In this document: piece after piece, positions 18,187 through 26,826 of the stretch
How positions within the stretch are numbered: the first letter of the stretch is position 1
Layout of the letters: each line of letters begins with the position of its first letter
NCBI RefSeq assembly: GCF_024721995.1
Contig: NZ_JANQBC010000002.1
Location: 124,001 to 188,000 of the forward strand
DNA: 64,000 bases
Direction of reading: 5' to 3'
Origin: Paenibacillus radicibacter
Lineage (GTDB): Bacteria > Bacillota > Bacilli > Paenibacillales > NBRC-103111
Program-made: the position numbers and the translations under genes
The notes under the pieces: model-generated
Told to the model about the DNA's origin: nothing
The model's database searches: none
The model's input: only the letters and a program-made list of their open reading frames with translations

Positions 18187-18885
18187 TTAAACTGTTGCTT
18201 CTTCACCTTGGTGAGCTTCTACAACAGCGTCAGCGATCTTAGCAGTTAACAATTTAACCGCACGGATTGCATCATCATTACCAGGAATCACATAATCGAT
18301 TTCGTCTGGATCACAGTTAGTATCTACGATACCTACGATTGGGATACCCAATTTGCGAGCTTCTGCAACAGCAATACGCTCTTTACGAGGATCGATTACG
18401 AATAGGGCGCTAGGCAACCCTTTCATATGTTTGATACCGCCCAAGAATTTCTCTAGACGAGTTTTTTCTTTGTTTAAGATGATAACTTCTTTCTTCGGTA
18501 GAAGATCGAAAGTACCGTCAGCTTCCATACGCTCCAAAGTTTTCAAGCGATCAATACGCTTTTGGATTGTAGAGAAGTTAGTAAGCGTACCACCCAACCA
18601 ACGTTGGTTGATGTAGTACATGCCGCAACGCTCTGCTTCTTCCTTAACGGAATCTTGAGCTTGCTTCTTAGTACCTACGAACAACATTGTTCCATTGTTT
18701 TCTGCAACGGACTTAACGAAGTTGTAAGCCTCATCAACCTTCTTAACTGTTTTTTGAAGATCGATAATGTAAATACCGTTTCTTTCTGTGAAGATGTAAC
18801 GATCCATCTTCGGGTTCCAACGACGTGTTTGGTGACCGAAATGTACCCCTGCTTCCAAGAGTTGTTTCATGGAGATTACTGCCAT
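18187..18885 (-). CDS. rpsB: 30S ribosomal protein S2
   Basis: 232 residues from an ATG 8 bases after AGGAGGT. Conserved stretches: [76 protein letters not shown] and [15 protein letters not shown]. First gene of the rpsB-tsf unit; its promoter and a structured leader are visible upstream. Confidence 0.98.
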   Translation of the reverse strand: MAVISMKQLLEAGVHFGHQTRRWNPKMDRYIFTERNGIYIIDLQKTVKKVDEAYNFVKSVAENNGTMLFVGTKKQAQDSVKEEAERCGMYYINQRWLGGTLTNFSTIQKRIDRLKTLERMEADGTFDLLPKKEVIILNKEKTRLEKFLGGIKHMKGLPSALFVIDPRKERIAVAEARKLGIPIVGIVDTNCDPDEIDYVIPGNDDAIRAVKLLTAKIADAVVEAHQGEEATV

Positions 18886-19004
18886 CCTCACACACCTCCT
18901 CTAATTTGGTTTTTGTAGTGACTTCCGCTGATCGCATCTTCACATAAAACTTATCACCGATAAGCACCATTATGTGAATTGATACAGCGTGCATTTTAAC
19001 ACCG
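18886..19004 (-). promoter_or_regulatory. Structured 5' leader of rpsB
   Basis: The transcript predicted from the promoter at 19011-19040 has a leader of about 120 bases. It contains a bulged stem with arms CAGCGGTG and CACGCTG and a second hairpin CTTATC-GGT-GATAAG. Such a leader could serve autoregulation by S2, as ribosomal protein leaders do, but I do not recognise a catalogued Firmicute S2 motif. Inference only. Confidence 0.35.
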
Positions 19005-19010
19005 CTGATA

Positions 19011-19040
19011 ACTATACCATAACATGATACTAGATTGCAA
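19011..19040 (-). promoter_or_regulatory. Sigma-A-type promoter for rpsB
   Basis: On the minus strand TTGCAA and TATAGT are separated by 18 bases and the -10 is preceded by TGG (extended -10). It lies just downstream of the end of the fla/che operon, so rpsB can be expressed independently of motility genes. Confidence 0.6.
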
Positions 19041-19052
19041 CACTTTGTCGAA

Positions 19053-19514
19053 TTAAGGTTGGCGAATGATAGCTTCAATAAGTTCTTCCATGCTTGGTTC
19101 GCCCTCAAACACGTGCGCACCTGTGCGGATGCTCGCTGTTAATTTGCGCTTTTTGATCTCGGCGCTCATCGCTGCTGCATCACTAATTAAACCACTTCGC
19201 TGAAACATCTCGACAACTCTGTCAGAATTTAGACCTGCAGATATATATACAGTCGTCTTCTTGATCTGTTCTGGCTTCGGCGCTTCTGGCAATGGACGCT
19301 TATCAATCTCTTCCTTTAACCTCACTTGAAGCTTCTGATCATATTCATCTTGCGAATATTTCTTATCGCTCTCTACTATTTCAGCTGGTGGTGGAGACTG
19401 CTGCACGACTGGAGCTGAAGTAGCCGTATTTTGCGCCATAAGCATGAGTTGCAAAAGAACAGCCCCCCCAATGAGTCCAAAACCAAGGCCGTTCCAGAAC
19501 ACTTTTCTGCTCAT
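19053..19514 (-). CDS. Membrane-anchored protein with MltG/YceG-like domain, uncharacterised
   Basis: 153 residues. One N-terminal TM segment (about 9-27), a Pro-rich and charged linker, and a C-terminal module (about 88-150: VYISAGLNSDRVVEMFQRSGLI ending in EELIEAII) resembling the LysM-like N-terminal part of MltG/YceG endolytic transglycosylases. The catalytic MltG domain is missing, so transglycosylase activity is not expected. Starts in an ATGA overlap with the swrB-like gene and is the last gene of the fla/che operon. Function unknown; a wall-associated or flagellar accessory role is possible. Confidence 0.6.
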   Translation of the reverse strand: MSRKVFWNGLGFGLIGGAVLLQLMLMAQNTATSAPVVQQSPPPAEIVESDKKYSQDEYDQKLQVRLKEEIDKRPLPEAPKPEQIKKTTVYISAGLNSDRVVEMFQRSGLISDAAAMSAEIKKRKLTASIRTGAHVFEGEPSMEELIEAIIRQP

Positions 19515-20071
19515 CGGGCTGCCTCCTCTTGCCTAGACAGCATCAAAATCAAATTCACTTCACCTTTGTTCTTTCCTAATTTCTTTGCGATGTATTCAAC
19601 GGACTTCCCTTGCTCGTACAACTCAAAAATATCCGGATAACGCGCTTTGATCAAAGGATCAGCTTCAGGTTCTGGGATTGATTCGGGAACAACCTCAACT
19701 GATGCTACAACTTGTCTCTGAGACTCCATCACGATAGTTGGTGCAATTGACGCTTCAAATCTTCGCTCATTAAGTACAAGCTTAAGATGAGAAAGTTCCT
19801 GCGCTAACTCATGATTATGTTTCTCCATAAGTTCTAGCTTACCCGCTAAATGGGCAAGTTTGAGATCACTTTCTCGTTTACTATCTGCAAAAAGCTTTAC
19901 AAGTGCTTCATTCTGTTCTTCGAGCTCCGCGGCGAACATGCCAACTGATTTTTCAAACTCATCCATGCTGCCAGAAGCTTTGCTCTTCTTGGAATCTTTT
20001 CGCATAAAAAATTGTGTAAAAACAACAATAACTAAGCCGAGCAAAATGACATAATACATCGGGTGATCCAT
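19511..20071 (-). CDS. SwrB/YlxL-like coiled-coil membrane protein (DUF6115-type C-terminus)
   Basis: 186 residues from an ATG 7 bases after AGAGGG. One N-terminal TM (about 5-21), a coiled coil (about 35-100, FEKSVGMFAAELEEQNEAL onward) and a C-terminal helix-turn-helix-like tail (about 150-185: YPDIFELYEQGKSVEYIAKKLGKNKGEVNLIL). The topology, the tail and the location between sigD and rpsB match B. subtilis SwrB, which promotes flagellar hook-basal-body assembly and sigma-D activity. Sequence identity of the middle is not recognisable, so orthology is inferred from position and tail. A longer start at 20092 is possible. Confidence 0.65.
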   Translation of the reverse strand: MDHPMYYVILLGLVIVVFTQFFMRKDSKKSKASGSMDEFEKSVGMFAAELEEQNEALVKLFADSKRESDLKLAHLAGKLELMEKHNHELAQELSHLKLVLNERRFEASIAPTIVMESQRQVVASVEVVPESIPEPEADPLIKARYPDIFELYEQGKSVEYIAKKLGKNKGEVNLILMLSRQEEAAR

Positions 20072-20093
20072 AATAATACCCTCTACCCTCATT

Positions 20094-20423
20094 TCATAAA
20101 GATAAATCTATATGATGACCTTTAAAAGGATGCTTTGCTTTTTCATCATGCAGCAAATTATCAGCTTTGGCTTGTCGATCTGAGCCTTTTTTCTGCTGTT
20201 GATCTCGCTTGCGGCGATCTTCTCCATGATGTTTGAGTCGCTCAGATTCTACGGCTGCATGCACAGGATCTGTGTGTGTTCTTGCTTTTTGAAGCGCTAG
20301 ACTTGCTTCTTGTGCCAAAATAGCTTGTTCATTCATCGGTTTTTGGACGTGCTGTGCTTGCCTAAATCCTGCATCATCATTCTTATGAATGGCAAATTGA
20401 AGATCGATCCCTTTTAAACTCAC
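20094..20423 (-). CDS. Hypothetical charged protein in the fla/che operon
   Basis: 109 residues from a GTG about 6 bases after GGGGTG (a GTG three codons earlier, 20432, is the alternative). I do not recognise the family. The first 15 residues (SLKGIDLQFAIHKNDD) look folded; the rest is rich in Lys, His, Gln, Arg and Ala, with QQQKKGSDRQAKAD near residue 80, and is likely helical or disordered. No signal peptide, TM or Cys. Packed between fapA and the swrB-like gene with gaps of 22-24 bases, so it is co-transcribed with motility genes. Confidence 0.6.
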   Translation of the reverse strand: MSLKGIDLQFAIHKNDDAGFRQAQHVQKPMNEQAILAQEASLALQKARTHTDPVHAAVESERLKHHGEDRRKRDQQQKKGSDRQAKADNLLHDEKAKHPFKGHHIDLSL

Positions 20424-20447
20424 GAGCAGCACCCCATTTTCGAAAAA

Positions 20448-21854
20448 CTATACGTATGGAATTAATGAAATATCTCCATCTGACAGCGTAAATGTTACCC
20501 TAGCGATTGGATCTTTCAAATATTTGATGTATCGGCCGATCACGATTTTGACTCCCCCGTAAATGTTACCAATGACATGCACTTTGGCATTCTCGGAGTC
20601 TTCCAAAACCTTCTCTAGTTCTAGTATACGATCTTTCATCTCATGCTGTTCTGTAAACACTTGTTTCTTCGTATTGCTTAATTTAATGCGCAGCGCCATT
20701 TTGTCAGCACTCAATTGACCTACCATTGCCATCTGATCGAGCATCGCTAAAGCTTTATTCGTTTTGTCCAGATTATCCATCGCTACTTTAAGCTGTGCCT
20801 TCAATCGAACGAGTTCATTACGCTGCTCTGGCAATACCCCTACTTCAACGACTGTCGTCGTAGACATCATATTACCCATTGTGCGACAAGTAACTATCTC
20901 TCCAGCTTGAATGGTTCCACCTACAATTAGGCCTTTTGCTCCTGAGCAGAGAACACTATTACCAGCTAGGATCGTCGAATGCATGATACTTTGTGAGGCA
21001 GTAATATTCCCACCAGCTTCAATATAGGCATCTTGGATGAAAGAACTCTTTACATTACCAAGCGCCTTCACTCTTGCTTTACTCTGCCCCAAGACACCGC
21101 CTGATATATCAATGGACCCCTCCGCATCTAACTCAGCTGCTTCAACACTTCCTGTAATTCGAATATCACCTGAAGCTTTAATCTTAAATCCAGGTAGTAC
21201 ATTGCCTCGAATAACGACAGTACCTATAAAATCAATATTACCTACATTATAATCTACATCACCATTGACTTCATATACGGGAAACACATTAATTCGATCA
21301 CGATCTGAGCGTGTAACCATTCCACTAATACTCGCGTATAAAGTCATTTCTTCATTATCAAGAACGACGTTCTTCCCGAGCTTAAATCGGACATTCTTCC
21401 CTGCTTTAGACTTAATGATTTCTCCAGTGACAGATCTTCCTGGTGTTCCTTCTGTTGGTAAATATCGTTGTCCAATAATCTGACCTGAACGAACGTTACT
21501 AATCGTAATCAACTCTTTATAATCAACCGTTCCATCTTCTAGTTCTTGCGGTTTCTTATTTGAGTTGCCTAGATCATGAAGTAATTTGATACTTCCATTG
21601 CGTCCATCAATTGACTTTGACCCCCGGGCAACTATCGTCTTCGCATATAGGAAGGGCTTAGGATCACTCGCGATTACACCCAATTGGTTCATATCAATTC
21701 CATGCGTAACTTGGTTAGAGCGTAAACACTCTTGAAGCTGGTCGACTGTTACATGAAACGTATCCGGAACATTGGAAAACTGTAAATAAGCAGTTAATTT
21801 ATCCTCTGACATCGAAATTTGTACATAAAAATCCAATGACAAATTTTGACTCAT
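20448..21854 (-). CDS. fapA: FapA family (DUF342) polymerising-type protein
   Basis: 468 residues. The N-terminal part (about 5-80) is the variable FapA domain; the centre (about 155-330) is a repetitive beta-helix-like domain with regularly spaced GDI/GNV turns (ASGDIRITGSVEAAELDAEG, ALGNVKSSFIQDAYIEAGGNI in pieces), followed by a coiled coil (about 340-415) and a C-terminal strand block. FapA/DUF342 proteins are frequent in motility operons of Firmicutes and Vibrio, and their role is poorly defined. Here the gene directly follows sigD. Identity of the family is solid, function is not. Confidence 0.88.
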   Translation of the reverse strand: MSQNLSLDFYVQISMSEDKLTAYLQFSNVPDTFHVTVDQLQECLRSNQVTHGIDMNQLGVIASDPKPFLYAKTIVARGSKSIDGRNGSIKLLHDLGNSNKKPQELEDGTVDYKELITISNVRSGQIIGQRYLPTEGTPGRSVTGEIIKSKAGKNVRFKLGKNVVLDNEEMTLYASISGMVTRSDRDRINVFPVYEVNGDVDYNVGNIDFIGTVVIRGNVLPGFKIKASGDIRITGSVEAAELDAEGSIDISGGVLGQSKARVKALGNVKSSFIQDAYIEAGGNITASQSIMHSTILAGNSVLCSGAKGLIVGGTIQAGEIVTCRTMGNMMSTTTVVEVGVLPEQRNELVRLKAQLKVAMDNLDKTNKALAMLDQMAMVGQLSADKMALRIKLSNTKKQVFTEQHEMKDRILELEKVLEDSENAKVHVIGNIYGGVKIVIGRYIKYLKDPIARVTFTLSDGDISLIPYV

Positions 21855-21875
21855 CCTGCATGACCACCCTTCATC

Positions 21876-22667
21876 CTAGAAATCGTCCTCAAAAAGTTGA
21901 ACCTTATATCTAGCAAGCGAACCCCTCATTCGTAGTATTGCTTTGGAATGAAGTTGTGAAATTCGTGAAGGTGACAAGCTCATCACTTCAGCAATTTCAC
22001 TAAGAGATAGTTCTTCAAAGTAGAACAACGATACAACCGTACGCTCTTTTTCTGTCAAACGATCAATAGCCCGTGCCAAAGTTTCTTTTAAATAAAACTC
22101 ATTTACTTTGTACTCTGGATTCTTGGCCTTTTCATCCACAATTAATGAAATTCGTGTCTCTGAATCTTCTTCTCGAATTGGATCATCAATCGAACATACC
22201 GTTGTTACTGCAATGTCTTGGAGCATATGCTGAAATTCATGCTCAGTTACTCCAAGATAACTAGACATCTCTTCATCTGTTACCGAACGCAGATGCTGCT
22301 GCTCTAACTTCTGATAAGCATCTTCAAGCTTCTTCGCTTTCTCACGAACAGAGCGAGGTACCCAGTCCCCTTGACGAAGTCCGTCAATAATGGCACCACG
22401 AATGCGCCAAGACGCATAAGTTTCAAATTGCAGACCGCGTTCGTAATCAAATTTATCAACAGCATCGATTAATCCCATCGCGCCAAAACTTTGTAGATCT
22501 TCCAGAGCCACATTCTTGGGCAGCCCGATTGATAATCGGCTAGCTACATAATCCACAAGCGGTAAATACGTTTCAATAAGCTCTTGCTTCGCTTCGAGAA
22601 TCTGATGTTCTTTCCACTGTTTCCAAATTTCAATATTGGCGAGATGAGATTGCTTATATTCGATCAT
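21876..22667 (-). CDS. sigD: RNA polymerase sigma factor SigD (FliA, sigma-28)
   Basis: 263 residues. Directs transcription of late flagellar, chemotaxis and autolysin genes. Region 2 (about 30-105) reads YLPLVDYVASRLSIGLPKNV, SFGAMGLIDAVDKFDYERG and FETYASWRIRGAIIDGLRQGDWVPR in pieces; region 3 (VREKAKKLEDAYQKLEQ); region 4 (about 205-255) RLTEKERTVVSLFYFEELSLSEIA with the LSPSRISQLHSKAI helix. The position near the end of the fla/che operon is as in B. subtilis. No anti-sigma flgM in this window. Confidence 0.96.
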   Translation of the reverse strand: MIEYKQSHLANIEIWKQWKEHQILEAKQELIETYLPLVDYVASRLSIGLPKNVALEDLQSFGAMGLIDAVDKFDYERGLQFETYASWRIRGAIIDGLRQGDWVPRSVREKAKKLEDAYQKLEQQHLRSVTDEEMSSYLGVTEHEFQHMLQDIAVTTVCSIDDPIREEDSETRISLIVDEKAKNPEYKVNEFYLKETLARAIDRLTEKERTVVSLFYFEELSLSEIAEVMSLSPSRISQLHSKAILRMRGSLARYKVQLFEDDF

Positions 22668-22683
22668 GGATTATTCACCATCC

Positions 22684-23091
22684 TTAATCTGCTGTCCAAT
22701 GGCGAACCACATCAGCCACTCGTTCAGGTTCAGTTTCTTCTTTCGTTGCTAGTTTCGGTGGGTTAAGCGGAGTAAAGACAGGATGTTCAGACGGCTTATT
22801 CTCCGCTGAATCATCTGGTGTTTGCATGTCAAAATGTTGTCCTACATGCTGTGACTCCGCTTCTTTATGTGAGGAATCCATCACTTCCGCATCCACTTGA
22901 TGTTCGATTTTCGGCTCTAAAAAAGCACCGATAACAAAACGAATCAAATATGTACCCACGAATAACAAAATAAAACTGTATAATCCATTCAACATTGAAG
23001 TGAGAATGAAGTTATTTTGTATCGATAAAAAGAAAGTAAAAACAAATGCAAGTATTCCGCTTACAAAATTCCATTTCATAGATCCAATCAT
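22684..23091 (-). CDS. Hypothetical two-TM membrane protein between cheD and sigD
   Basis: 135 residues, family not recognised. Two hydrophobic helices (about 7-25 and 35-57) are followed by an acidic, Pro-rich, probably cytoplasmic tail of 75 residues (VDAEVMDSSHKEAESQ onward) ending EPERVADVVRHWTAD. It starts 4 bases after the cheD stop and ends 16 bases before sigD, so it belongs to the operon. The conserved-looking last 15 residues suggest a binding motif, which is only an impression. No equivalent occurs between cheD and sigD in B. subtilis. Confidence 0.65.
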   Translation of the reverse strand: MIGSMKWNFVSGILAFVFTFFLSIQNNFILTSMLNGLYSFILLFVGTYLIRFVIGAFLEPKIEHQVDAEVMDSSHKEAESQHVGQHFDMQTPDDSAENKPSEHPVFTPLNPPKLATKEETEPERVADVVRHWTAD

Positions 23092-23095
23092 GGCA

Positions 23096-23590
23096 TCACA
23101 ATTCCTTTACTCCATGTTGTACACTGCGAATGTATAAAATCCCTGTTTCGCAATCCAGCTCAATTGTTCTTCCAAAATTACCACCTGTGTCTTCACTTAG
23201 GATTGGAATTTTGTATTGGTGAAGCATCTCTTTACATGATTCTACGTTCCGTGGGCCAATCCGCATCGTTTCTTGCTGGGAAGAGAACGCAAACATTTGC
23301 GCCCCTCCAGCGAGCTTTGCTTGTATGCGTGCCACGTTCGCTCCAAGCTGCAGCATACGATTCACCAAGTCAGGAACAGCTGTATCTGCATATTTAGCTC
23401 GATTAAAGTTAGGCTCTCTTGCAATATCTGAGCTTGGCAGCATCACATGGGCCATTCCTGCAATTTTCGTACGTGCATCGTATAGCGTTACTCCTACACA
23501 AGAGCCTAGACCTGTCGTTTTGAGCACCCCGGTCATGTGCGCAACATTCAAATCTGCCATACCTACTTTGATCCAATTGCTTTGAATCAT
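23096..23590 (-). CDS. cheD: Chemoreceptor glutamine deamidase CheD
   Basis: 164 residues. Deamidates Gln in chemoreceptors and regulates CheC. The catalytic Cys sits in LKTTGLGSCVGVTLYD (Cys about 31) and the His in AGMAHVMLPSS (about 48); NVARIQAKLAGGAQMF and NIESCKEML-like segments are also family features. The start overlaps the cheC stop by four bases (ATGA), matching the functional CheC-CheD pair. Confidence 0.95.
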   Translation of the reverse strand: MIQSNWIKVGMADLNVAHMTGVLKTTGLGSCVGVTLYDARTKIAGMAHVMLPSSDIAREPNFNRAKYADTAVPDLVNRMLQLGANVARIQAKLAGGAQMFAFSSQQETMRIGPRNVESCKEMLHQYKIPILSEDTGGNFGRTIELDCETGILYIRSVQHGVKEL

Positions 23591-24198
23591 GTCATATCGA
23601 TTCCTAGCGCTGTAAAGATGGATTGGAAAGATTCTGGATCAGGAATCAAAAAGAAATGACCATTGATCACTTGCGAACCTTCTAAAAACTTCGTGTCAAT
23701 TAATAATGCTTGATCTCCCATTTCACCGGATTGGATAAGACCATAACTTAATATCGCACCAGCCATATCAATAGATAGGGCTGGGACAGAAGGTGACATA
23801 CTTAATTTTGTGAAATCAGCAAGAGAAGTTAAATATGATCCTGCTAGAATATTACCAATTTCATTCAGTGCGGAAAGCTCCATCTCGGATAATGTGTCAT
23901 CCTTTGATGTATCCATACCAATCAACGCTTTAAGCATGCTCTTCGCTGTATTTACATTTAAGATGAAAAACATATTCCCAGGCGCTTCACCAACGACCCG
24001 AAGATATATAGCAAGTACAACTTCTTCTGGTCCACCTACAACAGAGGCGATTTCTTCAAAAGGAAGGAAGCGTACTTCTGGGACAAGCATGTCAACTTGC
24101 TTATCTAATAGCATGGATAAAGCTGTTGCCGCATGACCTGCTCCGATATTGCCAACTTCTTTAAGCACATCCATGTGAAAGTCAGCTAATTCACTCAC
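23587..24198 (-). CDS. cheC: CheY-P phosphatase CheC
   Basis: 203 residues. Both phosphatase signature helices with E-x-x-N are present: LKEVGNIGAGHAATALS (about 12-28) and LSALNEIGNILAGSYL (about 107-122). Dephosphorylates CheY-P and is stimulated by CheD. Start is GTG closely behind GAGGTG. In this operon both CheC and FliY carry the CheC-type active site, as in B. subtilis. Confidence 0.95.
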   Translation of the reverse strand: MSELADFHMDVLKEVGNIGAGHAATALSMLLDKQVDMLVPEVRFLPFEEIASVVGGPEEVVLAIYLRVVGEAPGNMFFILNVNTAKSMLKALIGMDTSKDDTLSEMELSALNEIGNILAGSYLTSLADFTKLSMSPSVPALSIDMAGAILSYGLIQSGEMGDQALLIDTKFLEGSQVINGHFFLIPDPESFQSIFTALGIDMT

Positions 24199-24200
24199 GT

Positions 24201-24662
24201 TTACACCTCAAGGCTTTCAAGTTCGATAAGCTCTTGTTTATTTAACACTTGCTCTAAATTTAGCAGCACAAGAAGTCTCTCATCGCTAATTTTGGCAATA
24301 CCATTCAAATACTTCGCACGAATACCACCTACAATTTCAGGAGGGCTTTCGATCAAGTCTGAATCTAGATCGATTACATCATTCGCAGAATCAACAATCA
24401 TTCCAACTTCGATTTCACCGGAATTAACGATGATAATTCGGGATTGATCCGTATACTCGATTTCAGGTTGTCCGAAACGTGAACGTAGATCAAGAACCGG
24501 AACAACTACACCACGAAGGTTAATAACTCCTTTAATAAAAACAGGTGTTTTCGGAACACGAGTTAATGGCTGCATACGCTCAATTGTTTTTACGCTCTCA
24601 ACCTCAACACCATACTCTTCATTTCCTAATGCAAATACGATAATTTTCTTTTCTTCACCCAT
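24201..24662 (-). CDS. cheW: Chemotaxis coupling protein CheW
   Basis: 153 residues from an ATG after GGGAGGG; an upstream frame to 24704 overlaps the cheA end and is not used. Single CheW SH3-like domain: KIIVFALGNEEYGVEVESVKTIERM, TRVPKTPVFIKGVINLRGVVVPVLDLR in pieces, and IEVGMIVDSANDVIDL. Bridges chemoreceptors and CheA. Lies 16 bases downstream of cheA. Confidence 0.96.
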   Translation of the reverse strand: MGEEKKIIVFALGNEEYGVEVESVKTIERMQPLTRVPKTPVFIKGVINLRGVVVPVLDLRSRFGQPEIEYTDQSRIIIVNSGEIEVGMIVDSANDVIDLDSDLIESPPEIVGGIRAKYLNGIAKISDERLLVLLNLEQVLNKQELIELESLEV

Positions 24663-24678
24663 TAGAAACCCTCCCTCT

Positions 24679-26775
24679 TTATTTAAGAAGTGCATTCGTA
24701 TCAATGATCAAAGCAACATGACCATCACCTAGAATCGTTGCACCTGAAACTGCGAACATTTTGGTTAAATATTTGCCTAAAGATTTGAGCACAATCTCTT
24801 GCTGTCCAATCAACTCATCGACTAGAATCGCTGACAACTTGTCCCCTTTGCGAATAATAACAACGTCACTTTCAACCTTGGAATCAATCTCGTATCCCGG
24901 CACTTCAAAAATTTTACCTAAAGTGATAACCGGAATAACGGTGGAACGATAATCCATCATCACATTGCCATGTACATGACGTAATTGATCAAGTTTCACT
25001 GTTGCAGTCTCTACGATCGATGACAATGGAATTGCGTATTTCTCATGACCCAATCGAATTAACATCGCAGCAATAATTGAAAGCGTAAGTGGTAATTGTA
25101 CGGAGAACTTCGTACCTTGACCTGGCTCTGATTCCACTAGAACAGTTCCACCAAGCGATTGAATCTTTGTTTTTACCACATCGAGTCCAACGCCACGTCC
25201 AGAAATATCCGAGATGACACTTGCCGTCGAGAATCCTGAAGCAAATAGCAATTGATACACTTCCAAATCACTCATACGAGCGCCTTGCTCAGGTGTAACG
25301 AGTCCATTCTTAATTGCTTTGCCAAGTACGACTTCACGATTCACACCATCGCCATCGTCCTGAACTTCGATATACACATGGTTCCCACTATGGTATGCAC
25401 TTAGATGTACTTTACCTGTATCGCTCTTACCTGATTCAATACGTTTACTAACAGTCTCAACACCATGATCCACCGCATTCCGTAGCAAGTGAACAAGTGG
25501 GTCACCAATTTCATCAATAACGGTACGATCTAGTTCCGTATCTGCCCCTGTAACGATCAAGTCAACTTTCTTATCGAGTGACTTGGCAAGGTCGCGAATC
25601 ATTCTTGGGAAACGATTAAAGACGGATTCTACAGGCACCATGCGCAGCTTCAGTACAATATTTTGCAAATCACTGCTTACACGCGCCATATGTTCAACAG
25701 TTTCTGTTAACTCATTCTTGTCAATCTCCGATGCAAGCTGCTCTAAGCGAACACGATCAATTAACAGCTCGGAGAATAAATTCATCAATGTATCTAATCT
25801 TTCAATGTCTACACGAATCGTCCGACTCGCCACAGCACCACCAGATGGTGCGCTACTCGCTACAGGCTTGGAATCGCTTGATTTCACTGATGCTGCTTTA
25901 ACTGGAGCCTCTGCTACTAATGTTGCAGCTACTTCTAATTGTGCAGCCTTAAGCGTTGCTTCCGCTGTCATTGCAATTAAATCATCCAAGGATGCGCGAT
26001 CTAGCTCCATCACAGATGCAGATGCAATTTCGGATACGCTCAGAATAGTCTTTTCAAGCGTCTCGCTATCCATCTCTGATACGTAATAAAGTGAGAAGGA
26101 ATGTTCGAACTTGCCTTGCTCTAAATCTTCAACGGCCGGATGCGCTTTGACGACTTCCCCACTATTTTCAAGAAGATTAAATACCATGTAAGCGCGAGCT
26201 GCTTTGAGCACACAATCCTCGTTAACCGTTACATCAATATGATACACATTAAAGCTAGAATCAAAGGATTGCAGAAGCACCGAGTACTGGTACTCGTCAA
26301 GCACCTTCGTTAGATCTGCCTGGTCAGCAAACGTTCCTCCGCTTGATACAGGTACAGAATCAGATGCAACTCCTACTGACTGCTCCACTTGATAATCACC
26401 CGTCACAATGGACTGTAAGCTTGTCACAATATCACTGACATTTGCTTTACCCGTTCCACCTTGCACGATATCATCCACCATTGCTTCGAGTGCATCTAAA
26501 CTTTTGAAAATACAATCAAAGATAAAAGGATCCATATCCAGCTTCGAATTACGTACAAGATCGAGCACATTCTCCATCTCATGTGTTAAGGAAGCGATAT
26601 CTTCAAATCCCATCGTTGCTGACATCCCTTTTAACGTATGGGCAGATCGGAAAATATTGTGAACGATAGAAATGTCCTTCGGATCATTTTCTAAGACGAG
26701 TAAGTTTTCATTTAACGACTGTAGATGATCTTTCGATTCATCAATAAACATAGATAAATATTGATTGAGTTCCAA
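24679..26775 (-). CDS. cheA: Chemotaxis histidine kinase CheA
   Basis: 698 residues. HPt domain P1 with the phospho-acceptor His at about 46 in FRSAHTLKGMSATMGF; P2-like CheY/CheB-binding domain (about 170-270); dimerisation P3 (about 315-380, with RIDxLMNLFSELLIDR-type motif); ATPase P4 with N-box LLRNAVDHGVE (about 440), G1 VQDDGDGVN and G2 DISGRGVGLDVVK; and C-terminal CheW-like P5. The start is TTG, 9 bases after GGAGGT. The P2-P3 linker is Ala/Ser-rich. Sits between cheB and cheW. Confidence 0.97.
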   Translation of the reverse strand: MELNQYLSMFIDESKDHLQSLNENLLVLENDPKDISIVHNIFRSAHTLKGMSATMGFEDIASLTHEMENVLDLVRNSKLDMDPFIFDCIFKSLDALEAMVDDIVQGGTGKANVSDIVTSLQSIVTGDYQVEQSVGVASDSVPVSSGGTFADQADLTKVLDEYQYSVLLQSFDSSFNVYHIDVTVNEDCVLKAARAYMVFNLLENSGEVVKAHPAVEDLEQGKFEHSFSLYYVSEMDSETLEKTILSVSEIASASVMELDRASLDDLIAMTAEATLKAAQLEVAATLVAEAPVKAASVKSSDSKPVASSAPSGGAVASRTIRVDIERLDTLMNLFSELLIDRVRLEQLASEIDKNELTETVEHMARVSSDLQNIVLKLRMVPVESVFNRFPRMIRDLAKSLDKKVDLIVTGADTELDRTVIDEIGDPLVHLLRNAVDHGVETVSKRIESGKSDTGKVHLSAYHSGNHVYIEVQDDGDGVNREVVLGKAIKNGLVTPEQGARMSDLEVYQLLFASGFSTASVISDISGRGVGLDVVKTKIQSLGGTVLVESEPGQGTKFSVQLPLTLSIIAAMLIRLGHEKYAIPLSSIVETATVKLDQLRHVHGNVMMDYRSTVIPVITLGKIFEVPGYEIDSKVESDVVIIRKGDKLSAILVDELIGQQEIVLKSLGKYLTKMFAVSGATILGDGHVALIIDTNALLK

Positions 26776-26826
26776 AACCTATACACCTCCAAAAGTATCT
26801 GTTCGCTGCTGCTGACTCTCGTTTTT

